IMG/VR virus record: IMGVR_UViG_3300010883_000218
Span: 1 to 32,842 of that record
DNA: 32,842 bases
Strand: one strand, 5' to 3'
Source: a virus
The notes under the pieces are model-generated. The model saw only the letters and a list, made by a program, of their open reading frames with translations. It did not search any database and was not told the origin of the DNA. Positions 7,370 through 17,300 of the stretch are shown piece by piece. Both the position numbers and the translations under genes were made by a program. The first letter of the stretch is position 1; every line of letters starts with the position of its first letter.

Positions 7370-9387
7370 TGACAGCACCCACAATCAACTACACGGATCG
7401 CGACTTCGAGTCGATCCGCACAGCCCTCGTCAACCGGATCATGGCCGAGTTCCCCAACACTTGGCGGGACTTCACAGAGTCAAACATCGGCATGGCGTGG
7501 CTGGAACTCGTCGCCTACACATTCGACGTTCTGAGCTTCTACACTGACGAGATGGTGCGTAACCAGTTTCTCGGTACGGCGAACGACCGGGAAGCCGTGA
7601 TCCTCATCACTCAACTCGTCGGCTACAAACTCAGGCCCGCGACAAGTTCATCCGTCGTCGTTGTCGGAACGCTCTCCGCGTTGGAAGCCGTGGATATCGT
7701 GATTCAAGCGGGGTCGACTGTCGAAACAAATAACGGTGTCACGTTCGAGGTTCTGTCTGACCAGCAGATCATCGCGGGTTCCCTCACTGGCGATATCACG
7801 TTTGCTCAGGGCGTGACACAGCAAGATACTTTCTCGTCAGACGGCTCCGCCTTCCAAGAGTTCAAGTTGGTACTGGCTCCCGTCATCGACGGCTCCATAA
7901 CACTCACGGTCGACGGATTTGTGTGGGCTGAAGTGGATTCCTTGGTCTTCTCGGACGAAGCCAGCGACAACTTCTCTATGCGAGTGGACGTAGACGACTT
8001 CGCTTACGTCAAATTTGGCGACGGTACGTCGGGGGCCATTCCGCAGGCAGCAGCCAACATCGTCGTCACCTACCGCATCGGCGGCGGCGTGGCAGGAAAC
8101 ATTGCCATTGGAGAACTCACGGAGTTACAGGTCCAAGGTCTCCGGGAAGGTTCATCCCCGGAAGAGTTCGTAACGGTCACTCTCGACAATCTTGAACGAG
8201 GCTCCGGGGGAGAAGACCGAGAGACCATCGAGTCTGCCAAATTCTGGACGCCACGCACCGTCGCCACGAATGGCCGGGCTGTCACGGAAGCCGACTTCGA
8301 CACACTCGCCAGTCAGTTTACCGACCCCGTGTATGGCGCGCCTGCTTTTGCGAAAGCAAGGCTGAAACAGAGAATCCCGGAACTCAACACGGTGGAGATT
8401 TTTCTGTGGGCCAGAGACGGCTACGGAACCATCGTCGCCCCTTCGAGCAACCTGAAGACAGCCGTGCAAGCCTACTTCGATAACAACGGTGCCGGAGCGG
8501 TGAGGATCATCACCGTAGATACCGAAATACTTGACGGAGATAACGTCGTTGTGGACGTAGACGTACTCGTCACTGGAGACGGTACGGTCGCCGACTCTGA
8601 ATTGATGCTGTCTGTCACGCAAGCTGTTCGCGCCTACTTCTCTCTGCCTGCAAATCAGCCCGGCACGGACATTCGGCTGTCAAGGCTCTACAACCTGATT
8701 CAGGTCACGGACGGCGTCAGCTACGCTCTCATCCGCCGTGTCACGGCGTCAAGCGAAACCAGTGAGGTTATTGGATCAAGCGATGGCGTCACGCAGATGC
8801 AAACGTGGACGACGTTTGAGCAACCTCTTGCAGGCACGATTGTGATCACGTCCGGGGAACACAGCATCACGGACGACGGTGCGGGTAACCTGATCGGTGA
8901 CGTGGACGTAGGCTTTGCAAACACCGTGGATTACGACACGGGTGCGATCAGCTTCGGTTTTGCAACTCCTGTCCCTGCAAACGAAGAGGCGATTACAATC
9001 GTCTATCGCTACCCTCTGGAGTATCAGCGGTCTGAGACCGGATTGCACACGGGCAATGGAGTGACGACGCGATTCAAAGGTCAGCTTGCGACCTTCCCTG
9101 TCGTGCCGGGGTCTGTGGCCTTCACGGATGCGTACCAAACTTGTGCAGACGACGGTTCCGGCGCATTGGTTGGTGACGATCTGGACGCCACTGGCGTCAA
9201 CACCTTCGACTACGATACAGGCACCTACGATTTCACCTTTGACACTGCACCTTCATCGTCGCGAACCATCGCAGCCATGTATCGACAACTCTTGTCGGTG
9301 AACGCTGGCGACGTGCCTATTGACGAGCAGCAGTTGGCCGTTTCTGGGTTTGTCGACGTGGAGATTCAAACTGGCGTTGGGGGGTGA
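7369..9387 (+). CDS. Baseplate wedge protein gp6/gpJ-like with duplicated C-terminal domain
   Basis: A 672-residue protein starting with NYTDRDFESIRTALVNRI and a following SNIGMAWLELVAYTFDVLSFY, the N-terminal signature of gp6/J-type wedge proteins. Residues 1-460 follow the family, including a FKFGDGTSG-like KFGDGTSGAIP strand turn and a SSPEEFVTVTLDNLERGSGGEDRET segment typical of J proteins. Residues about 463-645 add two copies of a beta-rich module sharing DDG-x-G-x-L-x-GD, then N-T-V/F-DYDTG, a set absent from the minimal family. Two gp6 copies per wedge normally clamp one gp7/gpI, whose likely partners are encoded immediately downstream. Confidence 0.9.
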   Translation: MTAPTINYTDRDFESIRTALVNRIMAEFPNTWRDFTESNIGMAWLELVAYTFDVLSFYTDEMVRNQFLGTANDREAVILITQLVGYKLRPATSSSVVVVGTLSALEAVDIVIQAGSTVETNNGVTFEVLSDQQIIAGSLTGDITFAQGVTQQDTFSSDGSAFQEFKLVLAPVIDGSITLTVDGFVWAEVDSLVFSDEASDNFSMRVDVDDFAYVKFGDGTSGAIPQAAANIVVTYRIGGGVAGNIAIGELTELQVQGLREGSSPEEFVTVTLDNLERGSGGEDRETIESAKFWTPRTVATNGRAVTEADFDTLASQFTDPVYGAPAFAKARLKQRIPELNTVEIFLWARDGYGTIVAPSSNLKTAVQAYFDNNGAGAVRIITVDTEILDGDNVVVDVDVLVTGDGTVADSELMLSVTQAVRAYFSLPANQPGTDIRLSRLYNLIQVTDGVSYALIRRVTASSETSEVIGSSDGVTQMQTWTTFEQPLAGTIVITSGEHSITDDGAGNLIGDVDVGFANTVDYDTGAISFGFATPVPANEEAITIVYRYPLEYQRSETGLHTGNGVTTRFKGQLATFPVVPGSVAFTDAYQTCADDGSGALVGDDLDATGVNTFDYDTGTYDFTFDTAPSSSRTIAAMYRQLLSVNAGDVPIDEQQLAVSGFVDVEIQTGVGG

Positions 9388-9390
9388 TGA

Positions 9391-10530
9391 GTGAATATCG
9401 GCTTGTACGATTTGCTCCCCCTTGCCATCAGGGTCCACGACCAAAAAGCATCCGGGGCGGGGAGTGAAGATTCAATTCTGACTCGTGTAATTGGCACAGT
9501 CGTCCAAGATGAGACGGACGAACTGGTTGCCCTTATTGCGGGTATGCGCGACCTGATCCAGCCGTCGTTGACGACAGACCTGATTCTGTCTCTCCTCGCT
9601 GAGTACCTTGGCGTCACAGGGTTCTCGTTCTCCGAAGTTGAAAACGATCGAGGAGAATACGTCGCCAACCTTGCGGATGCCCACAAAATCAAAGGCACGT
9701 TGCTTTCCATACTTCGGGAAATGCAAGCAAGGAACATTGCCCCGGACACTTTCATCCACGAGCTTTGGAAAGACGAACGCTACGCGGTTGATGAGTACGC
9801 TCTTATTGAGTCTGACACGCTTTACGGGAGTGGGATGAAAGCCGCTCGCATCGTGTTCATCAACGATCCTTACGAGGCAGAGCCTACCCCAAGCGATGGC
9901 TCCGTGAAGGGTATCTTCGCAGAAGATCAAGTTCCGTTTCTGACTGCCAATCAGTGGCGAGAGCGGTTGAACAACGTATTTCCAATTCACGTCATTGTTC
10001 CCGTTCCCGTGTGCCGTGTTGCGTTATCTGATGACGCCCCTGTTATGACAGAAGATTTTAAGGGTACGATCTACGGTCTCTTTGAAGACAACTTCCCCAT
10101 CATCACTGACGAGTTAGAAATCGTCATTGAGTGCGTGGCTTCATGTCAGGTCAGTTGTCAGGAAAGATGTGAGACTCTTTGCGAATTTACTTGCGAGACG
10201 ACTTGCGAGTCTTCGTGTCAGGCCCTTTGTGAATCTGATTGTCAGGCTGTTTGCCAGAGTTTTTGTCAGGCTTCTTGCGAGTCGGATTGTCAGGATTCTT
10301 GCCAGAGCTTTTGTCAGGCTTCTTGCCAGAGCGTTTGTCAATCCGCGTGTGAGGTGAATTGTCAGCAGGCTTGTCAATTTGGCTGCCAAGACGCGACGGA
10401 ATCCTGCCAATCATTTTGCGAACTCAACTGCCAGACAGACGCGGAAATTATTTGCAGCGACCAGTGCCAGACGACTTGCCAATCAGCCGCACAGAATCCT
10501 TGTCCGACAGGAGAGATACCAATTAACTAG
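9391..10530 (+). CDS. gpI/gp7-like wedge protein fused to a C-[E/Q]-x-x cysteine array
   Basis: A GTG start three bases after the gp6 stop, preceded by GGGGTGA, gives 379 residues. The N-terminal domain (YDLLPLAIRVHD, then EYLGV, then AHKIKGTLLSILREM near 95-110) fits tail protein I, the wedge partner of gp6/J. After a linker module (about 187-247) the C-terminus is extraordinary. From C248 to C332 there are 22 cysteines spaced exactly four residues apart, 21 of them followed by Gln or Glu, and seven more cysteines follow less regularly. It likely projects from the baseplate as a short fibre or fibre connector. Cysteine chemistry (thioether, metal or disulfide) is unknown. The N-terminal domain is shared with the 2950-residue fibre encoded downstream. 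Confidence 0.75.
   Translation: MNIGLYDLLPLAIRVHDQKASGAGSEDSILTRVIGTVVQDETDELVALIAGMRDLIQPSLTTDLILSLLAEYLGVTGFSFSEVENDRGEYVANLADAHKIKGTLLSILREMQARNIAPDTFIHELWKDERYAVDEYALIESDTLYGSGMKAARIVFINDPYEAEPTPSDGSVKGIFAEDQVPFLTANQWRERLNNVFPIHVIVPVPVCRVALSDDAPVMTEDFKGTIYGLFEDNFPIITDELEIVIECVASCQVSCQERCETLCEFTCETTCESSCQALCESDCQAVCQSFCQASCESDCQDSCQSFCQASCQSVCQSACEVNCQQACQFGCQDATESCQSFCELNCQTDAEIICSDQCQTTCQSAAQNPCPTGEIPIN
10132..10386 (+). repeat. Tandem 12-base repeat encoding C-[E/Q]-x-x, strict period
   Basis: Twenty-two consecutive Cys codons lie every 12 bases. The following codon is CAG/CAA or GAG/GAA in 21 cases. Cys, Gln and Glu codons vary synonymously (TGT/TGC, GAG/GAA), which points to selection on the protein. 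One unit encoding CQSFCQAS recurs at 10252 and 10300 with 23 of 24 bases identical, so local duplication also happens. Confidence 0.92.
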
Positions 10531-10540
10531 GGGGAAGTGC

Positions 10541-11353
10541 GTGGAGCGGGAGTCAGTTTACTGCCAGATGTACTGCCAGACGGCAACCGAATTAGGGGTC
10601 TGCACGACGGCGTGTGAAAACTTTTGCCAGCAAGGATGTGAAGTCAGTGGATGCGAGGAAGGGTGTCAATCCAGTTGCGTTGGTGGATGCGAGTCGTCCG
10701 GGTGTGAATCCGCGTCTTGTCAGCTTGCGTGCGAGAAGAGCCAGCAAGCCGACTCTTGCAGTAAATCCTGCGAGAGTTCTGGCTGCCAGTGGTCTTGTAC
10801 GACCGGCTGCACGTCAAGCTGCGAACTGGAAGGTTGCCAGACTGACTGCACACTTACCTGCCAAGCGGCCTGCCAGAGCGACGGAGAGGCTCAGGGAGCC
10901 TACGAGCCGGAGTCTGGGGGTCACTGTCAGACAACGTGCGAACAAGCGTGTCAGGAAGCCTGTGAGGGTGCTACGACGTGCCAGACGTCGTGTCAGACAA
11001 CGTGCGAATGGGATTGTGAGTTTGACTGTGAACTGGAACAGCAGGCTGGGCAGTCGCCGTCTGCTGGTGCTTGTGAGTTCGGATGCGAGTACACTTGTCA
11101 AAATTCCGTCCAAGGAAAGCCTCAACTCCCCCGGTGGGAAGAGGCTCTTGCAGAGTACGGAAGGCTCTCGTCGCGGGAGCTTAACAGCGAATTTTCTTGT
11201 GAATCGTCCTGCACTGGTGGATGTACGACCGCTTGTCAGGCAGACGCCGGTTGCCAAATGCTGGTGCAAGGCGGATGTGCTGTGTCTTGTGAGTCGAATG
11301 GTTGTCAACTGAGTTGGGAATCGGAGATGGAGACGGATGCTCCGAATTTATGA
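10541..11353 (+). CDS. Stand-alone cysteine-rich fibre-associated protein
   Basis: The GTG at 10541 has AGGGGGAAG just upstream and gives 270 residues; the longer open frame upstream only shadows the previous gene. The protein has about 43 cysteines, most followed by Glu or Gln, with spacings of 4 and 5 (CESSGC, CQTTC, CEFDC). There is no N-terminal wedge domain. A less Cys-rich stretch near residues 190-220 (PRWEEALAEYGRLSSREL) may be a helix separating two arrays. The end overlaps the giant fibre start by 17 bases, so the two are probably translationally coupled. It may be a fibre tip or cap, or a substrate of the radical SAM enzyme. Function is not known. Confidence 0.7.
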   Translation: MERESVYCQMYCQTATELGVCTTACENFCQQGCEVSGCEEGCQSSCVGGCESSGCESASCQLACEKSQQADSCSKSCESSGCQWSCTTGCTSSCELEGCQTDCTLTCQAACQSDGEAQGAYEPESGGHCQTTCEQACQEACEGATTCQTSCQTTCEWDCEFDCELEQQAGQSPSAGACEFGCEYTCQNSVQGKPQLPRWEEALAEYGRLSSRELNSEFSCESSCTGGCTTACQADAGCQMLVQGGCAVSCESNGCQLSWESEMETDAPNL

Positions 11354-14300
11354 TATTTTGCCGCTCGTAATCAGGCTCCGGGATGCGCAAGCGTCCGGGT
11401 CTGGTGGCATCGATCCAATCCTGAAACGCATTACGGATCGTCTTCTCCAAGACGAGTACGATACGCACGCTGCGCTCATTGCGGGGATGAAACAGCTTAA
11501 CAACGCCCTGCAAACCGACAGCCCCTATCGCGCTCTGCTGTTTCAATTTTTAGGTGAGCAGGTCGCGGAAGGCTGGACAGAATCTCTGGAGAGGTTTCTG
11601 CTGAGCGAGGCCATCCCTTGGCACAAGGTCAGTGGCACAGTTCACGGTTGGACGAAGACGATGGTCTACCGTGTCGCGGGTGCGTATGACTTCTACGAGC
11701 TTTTCAAAAAGCAGCCGTATGAGGTTGGAGACTACAACCCGCAGTCAAACGCAGAGTTTCCCCTACGCGCGGCTCGCGTTGTCATCTCTCCCGCCGGGTT
11801 GTTCCCCTACGACTGGTCGACGGACACGATCATCGCTGTCCCCCCTTACATTCCCGGACCCCCGCCTCCGGGTCGCGTTGCTCCAATCGATATTGATTAC
11901 GACGTCCCGGAAGTGGATTACGACGCCGAGCTTCCGGCTGCGGTTGTGGACCTGTTTGAGCCTTGCGAGAAACTCGTCAGTACGGAGCGGGGGCCGGATC
12001 ACCTCTTTGGCAAGTCGCTCGCGATCATTGAGCATCCCGCAACAGACGTGCCTTACGGGACACTGGCGGCGTCCACCAGCTTTGAGGATACGTTCGTTGA
12101 CGCCGACGACACTGCGCTGTCTGCCCACGTTTCCGACTCAGGGCATACTTGGCGATCTGTGCAGTTTGGCTCCTTCGAGGGTGGCGACATAAAAATCGTC
12201 GACAACAAGCTGCTCAACCCGAACAGCACAAGCGAAGCCGAAAACGGTCACAACTTCAAAGTCATTGACGCGGCATTCTCCGCAGACGCTACGGTTTCCA
12301 TTGATTTTTTGATGGTAAACGACTCCGTTGCGGGAACACCCACACCGCATGTACGCGAAGCCGATGAGCTTGGCCTCACGACTCGCATGTCGTTCGCCGC
12401 ACCCTTGGGAAGCGGTCAGGAGTATCCAGACTACATTTTTGGTCGCGCTTACGATGACGTCGGCCTAGATGGTACGTTCAGACTTGGTATTGATGCCGTC
12501 GTGGGTAGCGATATTTCCACACTAGCGTTAGGCAGCGTTGAGCATGATAAGACAAAGTGGTGGAAGCTCACGATGACGTTGTCCGGGACAACGATCACGC
12601 TCACCACGACACCTGTCGGACACAGCGGAGTAGGTGACTCAATCACCGCTCAGTCTTCAGTCAACATCACAGAGAAAATGTTTGGCCTTTGGGTCCGGCA
12701 GGTCGGAGATCGCGGCAACACAAATCCCGTATCGCTCTTGGACAACATGAGCATCGTCGCGGACCCCGTAGGTGTCATCAGCGTCAACGACGCGGGGACT
12801 GACCTGTTTGTCGGCGAGCCTCAGTGGACCAACTTGGCGACAGGGTTTTTCCACCAAGGTCGCGTGCTGCGTTACCGACAACGAACGGACGGGGTGTGGG
12901 TTTACCAAGAGCAGATTGTTGCCCCACTCGTCGACCCACTAACCGGCGACCCCTTCACCGAAAACACTTTCTTCGGCACGTCCGTCTACGCGCACGGTGA
13001 TTATCTTTGGGTTACCCAACAGCAAAATTGGGCGTGGATTTTCAAACGCGGTGCAGACGGAAATTACGTCAACGTCGACTCCACGAGTAAGACCCCTGCG
13101 ACACCCATCCGTCGCCGGGCAGTCATGGAAACACACCCGCGAACGGGGATAATCTACGCCGCCTCGATTGTCCGCACCCCCGCTTCGTTAATAAATTACC
13201 TTGAAGACCTGTTTTTAGACGTAGACGAAACAAAGCTGACAGACCACGTCGTCCAAGGGACAGCGGGATGGACTGGGTGGAACAAGGTTCTCGGCACAGA
13301 CCCGCGAATTATTAGCAACGGATTGCAGGTCTACAACACATCTTCAACTGTTGGTCTAAACGAGATCGTACTCGACCTTCGGCCCAATGTCCTTGCTCAA
13401 GGCGTTGTTCAACTGAACAACGCAGACTTCATGGGGTTTGCTGCGAGAGGTGTATTTTCTGGGATCGACTCGACTTACTTTCGCGGTGTGTTGCAGGCTG
13501 ATGGGAAAATTGCCATCTACTGGGTCACTGCGGGGGGGACAACCCAATTACTAAGGCGAGGCACGGTCTCCCACAACTTAAACGAGAGGTGGCATCTTGC
13601 TCTGAGGTTGTCTGGGCGATCTCTCCAGCTTACGAGTACCGGGGCAGGTCTAGGTCAGGCCCCCGGTGATACAATTTCTGTTAAAAACTCAAACAACATT
13701 GCTGCGATACGTTTTGGTCTGGTGCATCAACATGACGGAGGAGGTGTTGAGTCCGAAGTTGAAGCTGTCTTCGAGGACGCATTTTTCACAAATATAGGGA
13801 ATGCAACTCTCGACAGCGTTCAGCTTCACCAAGAAAATGTGGGCAAGACTGGGTTCGATGAAGTTGGCTCTTTGATCGCCGTTGAGGGTGCCGAATCCAT
13901 TCACGCCGCCGGAAACTTCATCGCGGTTGGTCGACCGAAAGCCCCCACGGATTACACCAAGCCCGGCACAACGACGACGACAGGAGACCTGAGTCATCTC
14001 TGGGGTCCACCGGACGGGGAGTGGGTTGGTGGATCGTCTGCCGGGGGTCCATCGAGCGAAGTAACACCTTGGACCATCTGGCCGCAACAAACGTCGGACT
14101 ACATCGCATCCATTGGCCCACGAACGGTTGCGACGACAGACAAGTCTTACCGACTTATTTTCAACGTGAAGTTACCGAACGAGAACAACCCGCCGCTCAA
14201 AGCGAAGGTGACCGGGGTCGAGATGACGCTTACGCGGAACTCGATGATTGGGTCGGGTCTCGTCACAGACTACGCACTTGGGTTGGTCATCACAGGTTCC

Positions 14301-17300
14301 GGTGCGAATCTACCGTTTGGTGGAACGGGTGCCGGGTCAAATCAAGTGGCGGGTCAGGCGTGGTCTGTTGTTGCACCCCAGACGCCGCAGACCGTGACTT
14401 ACGGTGGCTACGGCAATATGTGGGGGTACGACGTCCCCGGCAGGTTGTTCCCCTCTGGAGACCCTAACCTGCGAGACTTCGGTGAGAGGCCGCTGATCGT
14501 CGAAGACTTTGTCAAAGGCTTTAGCGACCACGGTGCGGCGTCGTTGTCGAACGCCCGCGTCTACTACACCGTTGGTGGCTTGAGCGCCAACTCAGACGGC
14601 AGGCTGCACAACGCTACGGTCAAAATCTACTACGAGCTTGAAGGGGGTACGGCGGTCTGGGTTGGTCACGTCGACATTTTTGAAGTCGTCGAAGAAACAC
14701 CCGGAACGCTTGGCCTTGAGTTCGTCAAAGAGGTTCACGCTGAGGACGAGGCAGAGGCCATCGCCGGAGCCATCGCTGCCGGGGGGACCGCCTCAGAGTT
14801 TGGTAGCGACGTTCACATGCGGGGCAACGAACTCGTCGTTGCATCCCGATGGCCGGAAGCAACCATTCCGGGGGACTCTACAGGCGCTCGTGTAAAATTC
14901 AGTGGCGGTGCATACCTGTTTTACGACAACGGAAATGACGGCGGTTTCCGTCAGGCACAGCAGTTGCAAAGAGCCTACCCAGAAACCCTTCCGGGGTTCA
15001 GTGGTAATCTCTCCGTTCTCGCAGCCGCTTCTGTTTTCATTGGCGACGGGTTTATCGCGGTCGGCTCACCGGGAGATTACTGGGACGCAACCTTCAAAAA
15101 TTCTTTGGGAGCCGCAACAGGAACGGTCACGCTCTACGAAGGGTTGTACTCTTACAACGGGTACATGGAGTCTCAGGTCATCGCAGCGTTTGGAATCAAC
15201 GGTCGTCAAGATTCAGACTTGTCTCCTCAAGACTGGGACATGGCCTTTGGTGATTGTGTCGCGGGTATCGATGACGAGTTGGCTGTCGGTGCGTGGGGCG
15301 ACAATTTCGACGTCTCCGGGCAGAATGAAATACAAGACGCGGGGGCCGTCTACACCTACTGTAAGGGTGCGTCACTTCCCACGGTTGAAGAGGAAGACGA
15401 GGGGCGAGACGCCCTTGTCTGCCTTGACTTCGCAATCTTACCCATCGGTGGTTTGGACACGACCTACGCGGCGGACGACACAACGTCGATGCTCGTGGTC
15501 AACATGCAGTTCCCGCCACAACCTGTTTCCGTACCGCCACTCACGTTCACCGGACCTTTCGATCTGATCGGCGTTCGTTTCCGCGCGTGGTCTGCCGACA
15601 CCTACACGGTGAATATCAACAACAGCTTGGCGGAGGGTTCGACTAATAAACGATCCATTCAAGTCAACAGTTTTGAGGTGAAGGAATACGAGGTTTGGTG
15701 GACGGCAGACGATCTGAGTGTTCCTCGCTGGAATGACTCCGACATTGATTGGGAGACGTTCTGGGTTTCGTTCACCACGAACGGCGGGCTGGTCTCCATC
15801 ACGGCTGCCGAGTTCATCGTCAGGAAGCAAGCCAGCGATCTGCCGTGTCCCTCAGACAACTTTTCTTTCCAAAGCGCAAGCAGCGTAGGCGTCGGGTCGG
15901 GAAATGGGGCGGTGACAACTCCGTGGGAGTCGGGGGCAGGCATTTCGGGCCACGTAATGTCCATCGGCCCTCGCGTGGGTGCCTCGACTGACCGCTCTCA
16001 CCAGATTATTCAATGGCAAGGTGTTTCGCAGGGTGAGGCAGAGGGCCTGCCTCTTGACGCGGTGCTGACAGGTATTGAGTTAAAAATGACCCGGCGGGCA
16101 GACGGTGGCCCGATACAAGACTACGCGGTGCATTTGCAGGTTAGAGACTCTTACGAAAACTACCTCTGGGATTTGAACTTCAGAGGAACCAATCAGTCCG
16201 CAGGTGCAACATGGGGCGCGACCACGGAAACCGTGACCTTTGGTGGTCCGGGAGATATGTGGGGTCACGACCCGACTGGACCTGTTGAACCCACCACTGA
16301 TCCGATAAATCCAAATCGAGATTTCAGTGTTGAGCCTTTGATCCTTGCCGATTTTGTGCTTGGCGCAAACAACCCCAATCCACTTTCAGTAAACGCCGCT
16401 TTCTGGATCGAAGTCGATGGTCTGGACGCTACCTCAGACGGTAAGTACATCTCTGCCATCACCACGCTCTATTACGAGTCTTCGTGTGCAGTTGCGGGTT
16501 CTCTCACGAATATCGAACCCCCAAACAGCGGAGGAAGCCAAGGTGGGACGCTTAATACAACTCGATGGGCAATCTCCTCTTCCCCCCAGAACCCTCCGTA
16601 CATCGGACTCATCGGACCCGGAAATGGAGAGTCGTGGCGTAGGACCACTAATGTCAGACTGCCAAGCGAGGGTATAGACGATAGTCTTCTCAACGCTGTC
16701 GTGACGGGCATCGAAGTGAAGATGGGGAGGACAGCGACAGCCCCCGTCAACGATCTTGGTGTCGCGGTGATGTGTAACAATTCTGGTGTCTGGTGGGATG
16801 ATGTTAGAGTAAACCGATCAGCAGGGGCCGCATGGGGGGCTGAAGAGGTAGTTACCTTCGGCAGCCCTACAGACTTGTGGGGGTACAAGAATGGACCGCT
16901 GTTTTCCACGTACAGAGATTTTGACGCAAGACCGTTGACGGTGAGGGACTTCGTCCGTGGTTACAGCGACAACGCCTCGAAGCCTCTCCCCAGCGGCAGC
17001 CTATCGAACATGAGCGTCTACGTCGTCGTAGACGGATTGACGAGTTCGTCGCGGGGTAGAATGTACTCCCTTGAGACGACAATTTATTACGAGGCTCCCG
17101 GCGGTGGTGGGGGTGGAGACCCCGGACCCGGACCCGGATTTTACAACCACACTACCGAAGTTGAGTCGAACAACAACTCGATAACGATTTCCGAAAACGC
17201 TCCTGCTAATAACCTCTTTCAGGGTGGTGTTGGCGTAACCACAACAATTATCTCCGTTGGGGGTGCAGGGGCCGGAGGCATTCACCGCGTAGACAACGGG

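Noticed and set aside
10132-10386. CRISPR array
   Set aside because: The period is 12 bases with no spacers of constant size, in frame within a long protein.
10132-10414. Antisense and +2-frame ORFs with Arg/Leu/Thr-rich repeats across the first Cys array
   Set aside because: They arise because the 12-base repeat is free of stops in other frames; composition is repetitive and no ribosome-binding site was seen.
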